Origin: Cryobacterium glucosi
GTDB lineage: Bacteria; Actinomycetota; Actinomycetes; Actinomycetales; Microbacteriaceae
DNA: 52,957 nt
Direction of reading: 5' to 3'
Assembly: GCF_004402235.1 (NCBI RefSeq)
Contig: NZ_SOFS01000046.1
Coordinates: 384 to 53,340 of the forward strand
In this document: positions 28,219 through 38,400 of the stretch, one piece after another
Position numbering within the stretch: position 1 is the stretch's first letter
Layout: each line of letters starts with the position of its first letter
Program-made: the position numbers and the translations under genes
Notes under the pieces: model-generated
What the model was told of the DNA's origin: nothing
What the model saw: the letters and a program-made list of their open reading frames with translations, nothing else
Databases searched by the model: none

Positions 28219-28556
28219 GCCTCATCTGGGCCACTCGAGGGCGGACCTGGGGCTTTCGGTTTCTGCGTGACGGGGGATTTCCCGATCCACTTCCGGAATA
28301 CGACCGAGCCTTCTCGGGCGTCGAAGACGTGGCGGAGGTCTGGCGCCGCGTCGCCGAGGTGGTTGTCCTGCGTTTCCCAGATCCTGAGGGACGCCAAGAC
28401 CTGGCTGGCAGAGTCATCCCACACGAATTCGTCGTCTTCGGACCCTTAGCCGAAGGGATCGACTCCGTTGAAAATGGTCTTCGGAAGGTCTGGCCACTGG
28501 TCGCTGCCGAATACGCCCGTGTCTGGAATCTACCCAATCCGCACTCTGCTGGTTAA
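28215..28556 (+). CDS. small partner of the GTPase-like protein
   Basis: 113 aa; ATGA overlap with the GTPase-like gene. Trp-rich start (SLIWATRGRTWGFRFLRDGG), then a helix-strand pattern ending VWPLVAAEYARVWNLP. No family recognised. The tight overlap makes a two-protein complex likely. It ends before a bidirectional terminator. Confidence 0.65.
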   Translation: MSLIWATRGRTWGFRFLRDGGFPDPLPEYDRAFSGVEDVAEVWRRVAEVVVLRFPDPEGRQDLAGRVIPHEFVVFGPLAEGIDSVENGLRKVWPLVAAEYARVWNLPNPHSAG

Positions 28557-28629
28557 TGATCTCAGCGGCGTCATTCATCTCGTCAGCACGTGCCCGACTA
28601 CCAGTTGCTTGGCTGAGGAAGGAAACGCC

Positions 28630-28657
28630 GGGAACCCCGCCCGCGGGCAGGGTTCCC
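28630..28657. terminator. bidirectional hairpin between convergent genes
   Basis: An 8-bp perfect stem (28630-28637 with 28650-28657) encloses a further GCCC/GGGC pairing. It lies between the stops at 28556 (+) and 28673 (-) and can serve both genes. Confidence 0.6.
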
Positions 28658-28672
28658 TCCTTGGACAACGGC

Positions 28673-29575
28673 CTAGTCGCTCAGGTGCTGGATTGCGTAG
28701 TCAGCTTCATCAGCGGTGAACTTTTCGCCGTAAGCGCTGGAGAGCTGGTCACGAATCGCCTCGGGCGACATGGACATTTGGTCCTGGTACGACTTCGACT
28801 TGGCGAGAGCGTTCGCGTTCCAGTCGGCCTGGACGTTATCCACCGCGTATTGAGCCGCCTCCGGCGGGAACTGCTCGCCATACTCCGATGTGAGCTGATC
28901 GTAGATTCCCGCCTTGCTCATATGCATCGTCTTCGAGTAGCTAGTGGCCTTGGCTAGTGCGGACTTGTACGCGGCGGGCACGGCCGGAGCCGGGGCGGCC
29001 GCAACCGGTGCGGCAGGCGCAGGTGCGGTCGTCTCCACCGGTGCGGGTGGTACGGTTGCAACCGGCGTCGGTATTGCAGTCGCGACGGGCGTCGGTGCAG
29101 CACTGGCGGTCGGTGCCGCGCTTGGGGCGCTGATGGAAACCGTTGTCGCGGTCTTGCCCGCGTTGGCCGCGTTGACACTCGATGTGACGATCGAGAGCAG
29201 GATGCCGGCGGCCGTAATGATCAAGGCGATCTTCCGGTGTTCCCGGTAGCCGACGAGCGTGTGGCCCTGCTTGTCGCGCTGCGCTCCCGTGAGCACCAGG
29301 ATCAGATCCACGAGCCACCAGACACCGAAGCCGCCAAAGGTAACCAGTTTGAGTAGGCCGGTGCCGACCTTGCCGAGGTAGAAGCGGTCGATGCCGAGCC
29401 CGCCGAGCAGCCAGGCGAAGAGCCAGGTGACGACGAAGGATTTTCCGGGGGTGGGTGCCGGCGTGTAACCGCCGGGCGTGCCTTGGGATGTCGGCGCGGC
29501 GTAGGTATTGACTGTCTGTTCCTTCTGTCCGGCGGGAACGCCAGCTGGGTTGGTCTGGGGGACGTTGTTGGTCAT
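28673..29575 (-). CDS. TM2-domain membrane protein with two Ltp-type repeats
   Basis: 300 aa from ATG 29575, with GGAGAA upstream. A Pro/Thr-rich N-terminus is followed by a TM2 domain (about residues 45-105: two helices around GLGIDRFYLGKVGTG), a third membrane helix (ALIITAAGILLSIV) and a long Ala/Pro/Val linker. Two ~45-residue repeats close the protein, each with YS/YQ..M.MS..AI.DQL.S.YGE.F....A.YA. Those repeats are the Ltp (host-cell-surface lipoprotein) module, which in streptococcal prophage TP-J34 blocks phage DNA injection. Here the anchor is transmembrane rather than lipid. A superinfection-exclusion role is plausible but unproven. Confidence 0.8.
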   Translation of the reverse strand: MTNNVPQTNPAGVPAGQKEQTVNTYAAPTSQGTPGGYTPAPTPGKSFVVTWLFAWLLGGLGIDRFYLGKVGTGLLKLVTFGGFGVWWLVDLILVLTGAQRDKQGHTLVGYREHRKIALIITAAGILLSIVTSSVNAANAGKTATTVSISAPSAAPTASAAPTPVATAIPTPVATVPPAPVETTAPAPAAPVAAAPAPAVPAAYKSALAKATSYSKTMHMSKAGIYDQLTSEYGEQFPPEAAQYAVDNVQADWNANALAKSKSYQDQMSMSPEAIRDQLSSAYGEKFTADEADYAIQHLSD

Positions 29576-29648
29576 GGTGTGTTCTCCGGTTCGGTGTGTG
29601 TGTGCTGCTGACAAATGTGAGTGGGACAGGGATAGGAATGCGAGGCTG

Positions 29649-30176
29649 CTACTTCGCGACGACCTCGATCACGATGTCGAGGCCGTTGTCCGGGTGATAT
29701 CCCCACGACGCGGAGTAGTCCTTCCAAGTCGCGGTCTGGCGACCGTCGAGAGCGCGGGTGCTATCGATGCGGCTGATCATGCTGTCGGGGGCTTCCAGCT
29801 GGGTGAAGACGCAGGCGAGGTCAGTCATCTTGGCGCCGGCGGACTTGGCGCCGGAGCTCTTCATCGAGATGCTCTGTCCTTTGTCGCCAACGGTGATCGA
29901 CGCGTTCCCCGTGACGTGGCAGGCCGTGGCGGCATCCGTCATCGGCGTGGTCGCCGCGAGCGTGCTGATATTGCCGGCGAGAAGACCGATACCGAGGGTG
30001 CCGAGAACGCCGACAAGTAGTCCGAGTCCGACGCCCGCGGCGCTAAGGCGGAGCTCTCGTTTGGTAAAGACCGGTGCCGACGTGAGTGCCGGAGGTTCCG
30101 CATGCGGGGCGCCCGTTGCTGGGTCGCCACTGGCCATTGTCGATTCCGGTGTCGCGTGTTCATCATCTGTGTGCAT
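29649..30176 (-). CDS. single-pass membrane protein, unknown
   Basis: 175 aa from ATG 30176, with GAGG upstream. A polar N-terminus of ~45 residues precedes one membrane helix (GLGLLVGVLGTLGIGLLAG), then an exported Ser/Thr-rich domain with two Cys (ACHV; ACVF) that could pair. It lies 73 bp upstream of the TM2/Ltp gene in the same direction and may be co-transcribed. No family recognised. Confidence 0.65.
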   Translation of the reverse strand: MHTDDEHATPESTMASGDPATGAPHAEPPALTSAPVFTKRELRLSAAGVGLGLLVGVLGTLGIGLLAGNISTLAATTPMTDAATACHVTGNASITVGDKGQSISMKSSGAKSAGAKMTDLACVFTQLEAPDSMISRIDSTRALDGRQTATWKDYSASWGYHPDNGLDIVIEVVAK

Positions 30177-30484
30177 GGTGGGACCTCGTGTCGGTGTCAT
30201 GGTGGGGTGGTGCTGTGGGTGATTGGTCGTCGTTCGGCTGGCGTCTCAATGTGGGGAGTGGGCGGCAGGCGCCGAGCGGTTGTTCCCCCTGGTGCTCGCC
30301 CGGCGCCTGCCTCCTACGCCGAATCCTTCGGGTGAATCGGTCGCAGAGCCAAGCTAGGGCTCGGCGGGGCTGCTAGTGCCACGAGACCGTGATAACGGGG
30401 GTTATCACTAAATCGCAGTTTCACGGCGAATTTTGGCCTAGCCTGAACTCACGCCAGCAACAGACGATGAAGGGGGAATCGCAC
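30177..30484. other. divergent intergenic region with promoter and operator-like site
   Basis: 308 bp without a gene, between the membrane-protein pair (-) and the type I operon (+). It holds the palindrome at 30389-30408 and a possible -10 TAGCCT at 30439-30444. The segment 30240-30380 shows nothing I can name. Confidence 0.5.
30389..30408. promoter_or_regulatory. perfect palindrome, operator-like
   Basis: GTGATAAC-GGGG-GTTATCAC: 8-bp perfect arms with a 4-bp centre, just upstream of the likely -35 region of the type I operon and 96 bp before its first start codon. It suits a dimeric regulator. The N-terminal helix-turn-helix-like segment of the first gene is one candidate. Confidence 0.55.
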
Positions 30485-32671
30485 ATGAGCATCGCCGAAC
30501 CGGCACTTCTGATGTCGATGTCCGACATCGCAGCCCTCGCCCGGGTGCAGCGTCCCGTCGTCTCGGTCTGGCGCAGCCGGTCCGCGCTGACGGACACACC
30601 GTTCCCGGCCCCTGCTGCCCTGCGAAACGGTCGCGAGTTGTTCGACGCTACCGCGGTCGGCGCTTGGCTCAGCGATACCGGCCACGGCAACAATCCCCAG
30701 GCGTCAGCGGATGCCGCGGCGCACGCGGTCCTGGACGGCCAGACGCGCACCCAGGCCGACACCTTCCACACGGTAACGGCACTCCTCGCCCTCCGCAGTG
30801 TGATCGGTCGGCCTCTGGGTACGCTCTCGGGTTCCGACCTTGTCGATGCCGCCGATGAACACGACCCAGACGATGACGCGTTCTACCGCGAGATCGAGGC
30901 GATCGGCGCGGCATCCGCTGGCCTTGTCGGATATGTCGACGCACTTGTCGAGGCTGCATATGGCGAGGCGGAAGCGTTCGAGCGGCTCCTCGCGGATCAG
31001 TTCAAGCGCGAGCCCCAGGGTGCCAGCGGCACCACTTTGAGCGACGAGGGACTAAACCTGATTGCTCGCACCGCCCACGCCCTCGCAGGAACCCAGCCCA
31101 GCGAATCAGTGTTTGTCGACGCGACCGGCGGTGCAAGCGACGTGCTCCTTGCCATCGCCCACACTGAATACGCATCTGGTGACCTGACCGTTGTCACTGC
31201 GAACGACGATAGTGACACCGCGCGGATGGTGCGCCGACGGCTTCTCGTGCACCGAATCGCCCGGGACGGGCTCGAGGTCCAATCGTCGGGAGCCTTCTCC
31301 GTGACCGGCCGCGCCGTGCATGTCGCCCAGCTGCCCCCTGCGACGGAGCCCTGGATGAGCGCAGCGGGCATGCTCTCCGCGATCGAACAGATCGTGCTGC
31401 AGATGGACGATGACCAGCTCGCGGTCGTCCTGGCGCCGAGCGCAGTGTTGAGCGACTCCGGCCTCTCCCGTGACACCGACGCCGTGCGGTCGTCCCTGCT
31501 GCGTTCCGGACGCGTTCGTGCCATCGTGCGGCTACCGGCCGGGCTCCTCACGTATAAACCGCAGCGGGTGCAGACCCTGTGGGTACTGGGTGCCGCCCAT
31601 GCCCGCGTTCCACTGGTCGATCGCTGGACCATGGTCGCCGACCTCTCAGCCCAGCGACTCAATCCAACAGCCATCGAGGACCTAGTCAGCGACCTCGTCG
31701 CATCCCTCGGCGACCGCGCCACTGTGCGCGCCCATGCCTTCCGCTTCGCCCGCCTCGTGCTTACCCGCAGCCTGCTCGCGAGCCGCGACTCCCTGGTCGC
31801 CGGCGCGCACAGCACCGCTCGCGCGGCGAGCAGCGCGCAGGGTACTGAACTGGCCCTGCGCGTCGACGAGCTCATTCGTGCGCTGAACGATCCGGTACCT
31901 GCGTTACCGCCCGGCAGAGCAGCGGCGAATGCCTCGGATGCGCCCTTCAGCCCCGTCGGTTTCGCGATCACGCTCCAACCAGTCAGCTCCGACAACCCTT
32001 CCAGCTCCACAACGCAGCCACCGACGGCATCAGTCGAGCAATTACTCGCAAATCGGCATCTCCGCTACTTTCCGGGCAACCGTATCGATATCGCTGACCT
32101 TGACGTGGCCCCTCGGGGCGCCCCTGGTACTCCAGCCATGGGCACTCGCTCGACGGGCATCCGTGTGATCGGCCCACCGGAAGTCTGCGGTGACGTGACA
32201 GTCGGGGACCGTCGGATCGACCCATTACTCTTCGCTACCGGGTATCCCGCCGGCCGCGTGACGGAACCGGGCGACGTGATCTTCTGCACGGCCCCGAGCC
32301 TCGCCGCCATCGTGGACGAGGACGGCACCTCCGTTGTTCTCTTCCCTGCCCGGATCCTGCGCATCAACCCCGGCAACCCGAACGGGCTGCTGAGTGCGGT
32401 GCTCGCCGCTGACATCGCAGCATTGCCCGCAGGGGACAGGCGCTGGCGCCGATGGCGACCGCGCCAGATACCAGACGCGCAGCGCACTGCCCTCGCTGGC
32501 GCCCTCGCGTCGGTACGGTTGGAGCAGCAGCACGCCCAGCGACGCCTCGCGCAGCTCGATGAACTGACCGACCTAGTCATGGCCGGCGTCACCGCTGGAA
32601 CCCTCACGTTTTCTCAGGCCGCAGGCCCGCAGATTTCACCAACACTTGCTCCATCGGAAGGAACCCCCTAA
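30485..32671 (+). CDS. HsdM-like pseudo-methyltransferase with HTH start and HsdS-like C-terminus
   Basis: ATG 30485 with AGGGGG upstream; 728 aa. The first ~60 residues look like a MerR/excisionase-type helix-turn-helix (MSDIAALARVQRPVVSVWRSR). Residues ~190-420 align by eye to an N6-adenine methylase: VDATGGASD (212) at SAM motif I, QLPPA (282) where NPPF belongs, then the AVVLAPSAVL...LLRSGRVRAIVRLPAGLL block typical of HsdM. Motifs I and IV are both broken, so it should not methylate. The last ~200 residues resemble a target-recognition half (YPAGRVTEPGDVIFC) followed by a long helix. It joins hsdM through a TAATG overlap. Possible decoy, specificity or regulatory subunit. Confidence 0.6.
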   Translation: MSIAEPALLMSMSDIAALARVQRPVVSVWRSRSALTDTPFPAPAALRNGRELFDATAVGAWLSDTGHGNNPQASADAAAHAVLDGQTRTQADTFHTVTALLALRSVIGRPLGTLSGSDLVDAADEHDPDDDAFYREIEAIGAASAGLVGYVDALVEAAYGEAEAFERLLADQFKREPQGASGTTLSDEGLNLIARTAHALAGTQPSESVFVDATGGASDVLLAIAHTEYASGDLTVVTANDDSDTARMVRRRLLVHRIARDGLEVQSSGAFSVTGRAVHVAQLPPATEPWMSAAGMLSAIEQIVLQMDDDQLAVVLAPSAVLSDSGLSRDTDAVRSSLLRSGRVRAIVRLPAGLLTYKPQRVQTLWVLGAAHARVPLVDRWTMVADLSAQRLNPTAIEDLVSDLVASLGDRATVRAHAFRFARLVLTRSLLASRDSLVAGAHSTARAASSAQGTELALRVDELIRALNDPVPALPPGRAAANASDAPFSPVGFAITLQPVSSDNPSSSTTQPPTASVEQLLANRHLRYFPGNRIDIADLDVAPRGAPGTPAMGTRSTGIRVIGPPEVCGDVTVGDRRIDPLLFATGYPAGRVTEPGDVIFCTAPSLAAIVDEDGTSVVLFPARILRINPGNPNGLLSAVLAADIAALPAGDRRWRRWRPRQIPDAQRTALAGALASVRLEQQHAQRRLAQLDELTDLVMAGVTAGTLTFSQAAGPQISPTLAPSEGTP

Positions 32672-34287
32672 TGCCACCGAAAGTCAAAGTCGCCGCGCTG
32701 CCGTCGACCATGAAGGAACTCAAGGACACCCTCTGGAAGGCCGCCGACAAACTTCGGGGCTCCATGGATGCCTCGCAATACAAGGACGTCATCCTTGGCC
32801 TTGTTTTCCTCAAATACGTCTCCGACGCCTTCGATGAGCGCCGTGAGCAGATCCGCACCGAACTGGAGGCCGATGGCCAGAACGAGGACCAGATCGGCCA
32901 GCTCATCGACGACGTCGATGAGTACACCGGTCAGGGCGTCTTCTGGGTCGGCGCCCGCGCCCGCTGGAACTACCTCGCCGAGAACGCGAAGGGCCTGCCA
33001 GCCACCCAAGGAGAGGCACCGAGGTCAATTGGACTGCTCATCGACGAGGCGATGGACGTGATCTCCGCCGACAACCCGACCCTCGCCGGGTCACTCCCGC
33101 GCATCTACAACCGCGACAACATCGATCAACGACGTCTCGGCGAACTTCTCGACCTGCTTAACTCGGCTCGATTCACCGGCCAGGGCGCCACAAAAGCCCG
33201 AGACATTCTGGGCGAGGTGTACGAATATTTCCTGGAGAAGTTCGCCCATGCCGAAGGCAAGCGTGGTGGTGAGTTCTACACGCCCGCAGGCGTAGTCCGC
33301 GTGCTCGTAGAAGTCCTCGAACCCACGCACGGCCGCGTGTACGACCCGTGCTGCGGCTCCGGCGGCATGTTCGTGCAAACCGAGAAGTTTCTCGAGTCGC
33401 ACCACAGGGAGGGCTCGAACATTTCTGTCTACGGTCAGGAGCTTAACGAGCGTACTTGGCGGATGGCCAAGATGAACCTCGCCATCCACGGTCTCAATGG
33501 AAACCTCGCTGGCCGCTGGGGTGACACATTCGCCCGCGACCAGCACCCCGACATGCAGGCCGACTACGTGCTCGCCAATCCGCCCTTTAACATCAAGGAC
33601 TGGGCCCGGAGCGAGAGCGACCCCCGTTGGAAGTACGGCGTGCCCCCGGCCGGCAACGCCAACTACGCCTGGATCCAGCACATCATCTCCAAACTCGCCC
33701 CCGGCGGCAGCGCCGGTGTGGTGATGGCAAACGGTTCGATGTCGTCGAACTCCGGCGGGGAGGGCGAGATTCGGGCCCAACTCGTTGAGGCGGACCTCGT
33801 CTCATGCATGATCGCGCTGCCCACCCAGCTATTCCGTAGCACGGGTATCCCAGTCTGTACATGGTTCTTCGCCAAGGACAAGACTGCCGGCGAGCAGGGC
33901 AGCGTCGACCGCACAGGCCAGGTGCTCTTCATCGATGCACGAAATCTCGGCTACATGGTCGACCGCGCTGAGCGTGCACTCTCCGAAGAGGACATCGCCA
34001 AGATCGCCGGCACTTACCACGCGTGGCGCGGTACCTCGTCGGCGAGGGATGCTGCGTTGACTTACATAGACGAGCCCGGCTTCGCCTGTTCTGTTTCACT
34101 GACTCAAATCAAGGCGGCGGACTATGCGCTCACCCCCGGCCGTTACGTTGGTGCGGCAGATGTTGAGGACGATGGGGAGCCCATCGAGGAGAAGATTGCA
34201 AGACTCACCGACGATCTCTACGTCCAGTTCTTGGAGTCGGAGCGACTCGCCGGAGTCGTGCGCGAGCAGCTTCGGAGAGTGTCGTGA
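32671..34287 (+). CDS. hsdM: type I restriction-modification DNA methylase subunit M
   Basis: 538 aa. The HsdM N-terminal helical domain (LKDTLWKAADKLRGSMDASQYKDV) is complete. SAM motif I DPCCGSGGM lies near residue 225 and catalytic NPPFN near residue 303. The C-terminus is helical, as needed to contact HsdS. It methylates adenine in the target chosen by HsdS. The start overlaps the preceding stop by 1 bp and the stop overlaps hsdS by 4 bp. Confidence 0.96.
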   Translation: MPPKVKVAALPSTMKELKDTLWKAADKLRGSMDASQYKDVILGLVFLKYVSDAFDERREQIRTELEADGQNEDQIGQLIDDVDEYTGQGVFWVGARARWNYLAENAKGLPATQGEAPRSIGLLIDEAMDVISADNPTLAGSLPRIYNRDNIDQRRLGELLDLLNSARFTGQGATKARDILGEVYEYFLEKFAHAEGKRGGEFYTPAGVVRVLVEVLEPTHGRVYDPCCGSGGMFVQTEKFLESHHREGSNISVYGQELNERTWRMAKMNLAIHGLNGNLAGRWGDTFARDQHPDMQADYVLANPPFNIKDWARSESDPRWKYGVPPAGNANYAWIQHIISKLAPGGSAGVVMANGSMSSNSGGEGEIRAQLVEADLVSCMIALPTQLFRSTGIPVCTWFFAKDKTAGEQGSVDRTGQVLFIDARNLGYMVDRAERALSEEDIAKIAGTYHAWRGTSSARDAALTYIDEPGFACSVSLTQIKAADYALTPGRYVGAADVEDDGEPIEEKIARLTDDLYVQFLESERLAGVVREQLRRVS

Positions 34288-35405
34288 CTGACTGGGAAGT
34301 CAAGACTCTTGACCAGGTAGTCAATCTTCGTCGTGGTTTTGACCTGCCGCAACAATCACGGAGGCCTGGCCAGTTTCCCGTTCTGACATCGGGCGCAACG
34401 GCGGGATGGCACGACGAGGGTCCCATTAAGGGCCCAGGCATGGTGATCGGGCGAGCAACGAACCTGGGCGAGCCAACGTGGTCAGATACGGACTACTGGC
34501 CGTTGAACACAACGTTGTACGTGGCTGACTTCCTTGGAAACGAGCCAAAGTGGGTCTTTCACCTGTTTGAATCGCTCGATCTCACTGGGTACGATTCTGG
34601 TTCCGTGCAGCCTATGCTCAATCGGAACTACATTGCCAAAGTGTCAGTTCGCGTGCCCCCTTTGCAGACCCAGCGGGCGATTTCAGAGGTGTTGGGGGCG
34701 CTCTCCGACAAAATCAACGCCAACACTAAGCTGGCTCAGTTGTCCGCAGACTTGGCATCGGTCCTTTTCAACGACGAGCTCCGTGGTGCTTCATGGTCAG
34801 ACAGGACCTTTGACGACCTGGCGAAAGTGAGCGGTGGGGGTACACCGAGCACAAAGGTCGCTGAGTACTGGGACGGGGACGTGAACTGGGCAACGCCCAC
34901 GGACGTCACGTGCCTAGTCGGACCATACCTCTGGGAGACCAGTCGTCGAATCACAAAGGAGGGGCTCAGTGCTTGTTCATCGGGATTGTTTGAGCCTGGC
35001 GCGATTCTCATGACCTCGCGGGCAACTATCGGGGCTTTTGCGGTCGCGCAACTCACTACCTCCGTTAATCAGGGGTTTATCGTTGTGCAGCCGAAGGAGG
35101 CCGCGCTCAAATGGTGGTTGTTTCACGAGATGCGGTCGCGGGTTGAAGAGTTTATTTCGCTGGCCAACGGCGCAACCTTCCTCGAGCTCAGCCGCGGTAA
35201 CTTCCGAAAGCTCAATCTTCGCTTGGCTGAGGATTCGGCAATGCGCGAATTCGGCGTACGTGTCGACAGCTTGCATGCCGCTGCGTCTTCTGCATTGCAG
35301 GAGAACCGCACTCTCGCCGTAACCAGGGATGCACTCCTCCCGCAGCTCATGTCTGGCAAGCTTCGGGTTAGGGATGCAGAGAAAGCACTTGAGGGGGTGC
35401 TCTGA
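34284..35405 (+). CDS. hsdS: type I restriction-modification specificity subunit S
   Basis: 373 aa, GTG start. It has two target-recognition domains (about 1-130 and 175-320), each followed by a helical spacer (IPPLQTQRAISEVLGALSDKI-type after the first; a degenerate helix at the end). Base composition is visibly richer in A/T than hsdM and hsdR, as usual for exchangeable specificity genes. The target sequence cannot be read from the protein. The stop overlaps hsdR by 1 bp. Confidence 0.94.
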   Translation: MTDWEVKTLDQVVNLRRGFDLPQQSRRPGQFPVLTSGATAGWHDEGPIKGPGMVIGRATNLGEPTWSDTDYWPLNTTLYVADFLGNEPKWVFHLFESLDLTGYDSGSVQPMLNRNYIAKVSVRVPPLQTQRAISEVLGALSDKINANTKLAQLSADLASVLFNDELRGASWSDRTFDDLAKVSGGGTPSTKVAEYWDGDVNWATPTDVTCLVGPYLWETSRRITKEGLSACSSGLFEPGAILMTSRATIGAFAVAQLTTSVNQGFIVVQPKEAALKWWLFHEMRSRVEEFISLANGATFLELSRGNFRKLNLRLAEDSAMREFGVRVDSLHAAASSALQENRTLAVTRDALLPQLMSGKLRVRDAEKALEGVL

Positions 35406-38400
35406 TGGCGGGATTTTCGGAAGCGGAGTGGGAGCAGGTGGCGCTCGAGCTGCTGAGCGAACCGCTGGGCTGGCAGCCGAAGACGGGTGAGCAGCTCGCA
35501 CCGGGCAGCGGGGAGCGAGACAGCTGGGATGAGCTGCTCATCCGTCCGAGGCTGCGGGACGCGCTCCGGCGGCTGAATCCGACGGTTCCGGTGGAGTACG
35601 TGCAGCAGGCGCTCGCCGAGATCGCCTCGCCGAAGTCGCAGGACGCGATCACCGAGAATCAGCGCATCCATGACTACCTGATCGACGGGTTCCGGCTGAG
35701 CTATATCGCCGACGATGGCGCCGAGGTGAATCCGAGCATTCGTCTGGTTAGCGCCGAGCCGTCGGAGAACGACTGGCTCGCGGTGAACCAGGTCACGCTC
35801 ATCCGCGGCGACTTCAAACGGCGCTTCGATCTCGTGCTGTACTGCAACGGCATGCCGGTGAGCATCGTGGAGCTCAAGAAGGCCGGCAGCGAGACGGCCG
35901 ATGTCGCCGCGGCGCACGCCCAGCTGCAGACGTACCTGCGCGAGTTCCCGATGGCATTCCGGTTCTGCGTGTTCACGCTCGCCAGCGACGGGATCTTAGC
36001 CAAGTACGGTACCCCGTTCACGCCACTCAACCACTTCTCACCGTGGAACGTCGACGACGACGGTATCCCGGTGAAGCCGGGTGACACGAACGACTGGGAC
36101 GCGACCACCGGCATGGAGATCGCGCTGGTCGGTCTGTACAACCAGGAACGGTTCCTTCAACTGTTGCGGTCCTTTACCGCGTTTGATGAGGGGGCCGATG
36201 GCCTCGCCAAGCGCATAGCCAAACCTCACCAGTATTTCGCCGTCACCAAGGCCGTGGGCAGCACAGTTCAGGCGGTGGAGAGCAACGGCAAGGCCGGCGT
36301 GGTGTGGCACACACAGGGCTCAGGCAAGTCAATGGAGATGGAGCTCTACACCAACCTGGTGTCGCGGCATCCGAAGCTCAAAAACCCTACGGTCGTGGTG
36401 ATCACCGACCGCAACGAGCTCGACGGACAGCTCTACGAGACGTTTGCGGCGAGCCTGCTGCTGCCTGAGAAGCCGCGGCAGATCAAGCGCCGCAGCGAGC
36501 TGCGCGACGAGCTCAGCAACCGCACGACCGGCGGCATCTACTTCACCACGCTGCAGAAGTTCGGGCGGAGCGAGGCTGAGAAGCAGGCCGGCGCTGAGCA
36601 TCCGCTGCTCTCGGACCGGCGCAACATCATCGTCGTCGTCGACGAGGCGCACCGCAGCCACTACGACGACCTCGACGGCTACGCTCGCCACCTCCGCGAC
36701 GCACTGCCGCACGCCACCCTCATCGCCTTCACAGGCACGCCCATTTCCTTCGACGACCGCAATACCCGCGAGGTATTTGGCGAATACATCGACATCTACG
36801 ACCTCTCCCGTGCCGTCGATGACGGCGCCACCGTGCCGGTGTATTTCGAGCCGCGTCTGATCAAGGTGAACCTGGCCACGGCGGTCACGGACGAGATTCT
36901 CGACAAGGCCGCTGACGAGGCCACCGTGGGACTCGACGACACCGAACGGGCGCGGATCGAGGCATCCGTCGCCGTGGTCAACGCCGTCTACGGCGCACCA
37001 GAGCGCATCGCCGCCCTCGCCGAGGACATCGTGGCGCACTGGGAGAATCGGCGGGGCCAGATGACAAAGTTCATCGAGTCGCCCGGCAAGGCCATGATCG
37101 TGGGTGGAACGCGCGAGATCTGCGCGAACCTGTACTCGGCGATCGTGGCGTTGCGACCCGACTGGCACTCCAATGACCTCGACAGGGGCGTCATCAAGGT
37201 CGTCTATTCGGGCACGGCATCCGACAAGCCGCCCGTCATCGACCACGTGCGCCGCGATTCAGCCAATGCCGTCATCAAGGCACGGCTCAAAGACGTCGAC
37301 GATGAGCTCCAGCTGGTGATCGTGAAAGACATGATGCTCACCGGCTACGACTCGCCGCCACTGCACACTCTCTACCTGGACAGACCGCTGAAGGGTGCGC
37401 TGCTGATGCAGACGCTCGCCCGGGTGAACCGCACGTTCCGCGGCAAGGAAGACGGGCTGCTTGTCGCCTACGCGCCGCTCGCCGACAACCTCGCCAAGGC
37501 GCTAGGCGAATACACGAAGACCGATCAGGATCGGAAGCCCATCGGGCGCGACGTCGACGATGCCATCGTGCTCACGGTGTCGCTCGTGGACACGCTGCGG
37601 GAAATGCTCACCGGGTACGACTGGAAGGCCGACCTGGCCAAGGGCGGGCCGAAGCGATACCTGCATGCGGTGACCGGGTCGGTGAACTATCTGCGTGATC
37701 CGGCGACGCCGGGCAACCAAGTCGAGGAGGGAACTGAGACTCTTGCGGCCGCGTACCGACGCTACTCGGGGCAGCTCTCCCGGGCGTGGGCGCTCTGCTC
37801 GGGCGCCGGCTCCCAGGAGCTCGAGGAGCGCCGGCCTGAAATCCAACTGTACGAAGAGGTGCGGGTGTGGATGGCGAAGTTCGACGCCGCCGACCGACAG
37901 GCCAGGGGAGAGCCTGTGCCCGAGGACGTTCAGCGTCTGCTCGGTGAGCTGATCGCATCCGCCACGTCATCGGGAGGGGTGCTCGACATCTACGAGGCCG
38001 CCGGCATGCCGAAGCCGACCCTGGACGATCTCAGCCCGGCGTTCATCGCGAAGACGCAGCAGGCCCGCAACCCGCAGCTTGCCATCGAGGCGCTGCGGAA
38101 GCTGCTCACTGAGGAGTCCGCGCGCTCCACACGCAACAACCTCGTGCGCCAGCGCGCCTTCTCGGACCGGATCTCCGAACTGATGAACAAGTACACGAAC
38201 CAGCAGCTGACTTCAGCGGAGGTCATCGCCGAGCTCGTTGCCCTAGCCCGTGAGGTCGCAGCAGAGGCGAACCGCGGGGCCGGATTCGCGCCTCCGCTGA
38301 GCCACGATGAGCTCGCGTTCTACGACGCTGTGGCGGAGAACGAGTCGGCTGTCGAGCTGCAGGGCGAGAGCGTATTGGCAGAGATCGCTCGAGAACTGGT

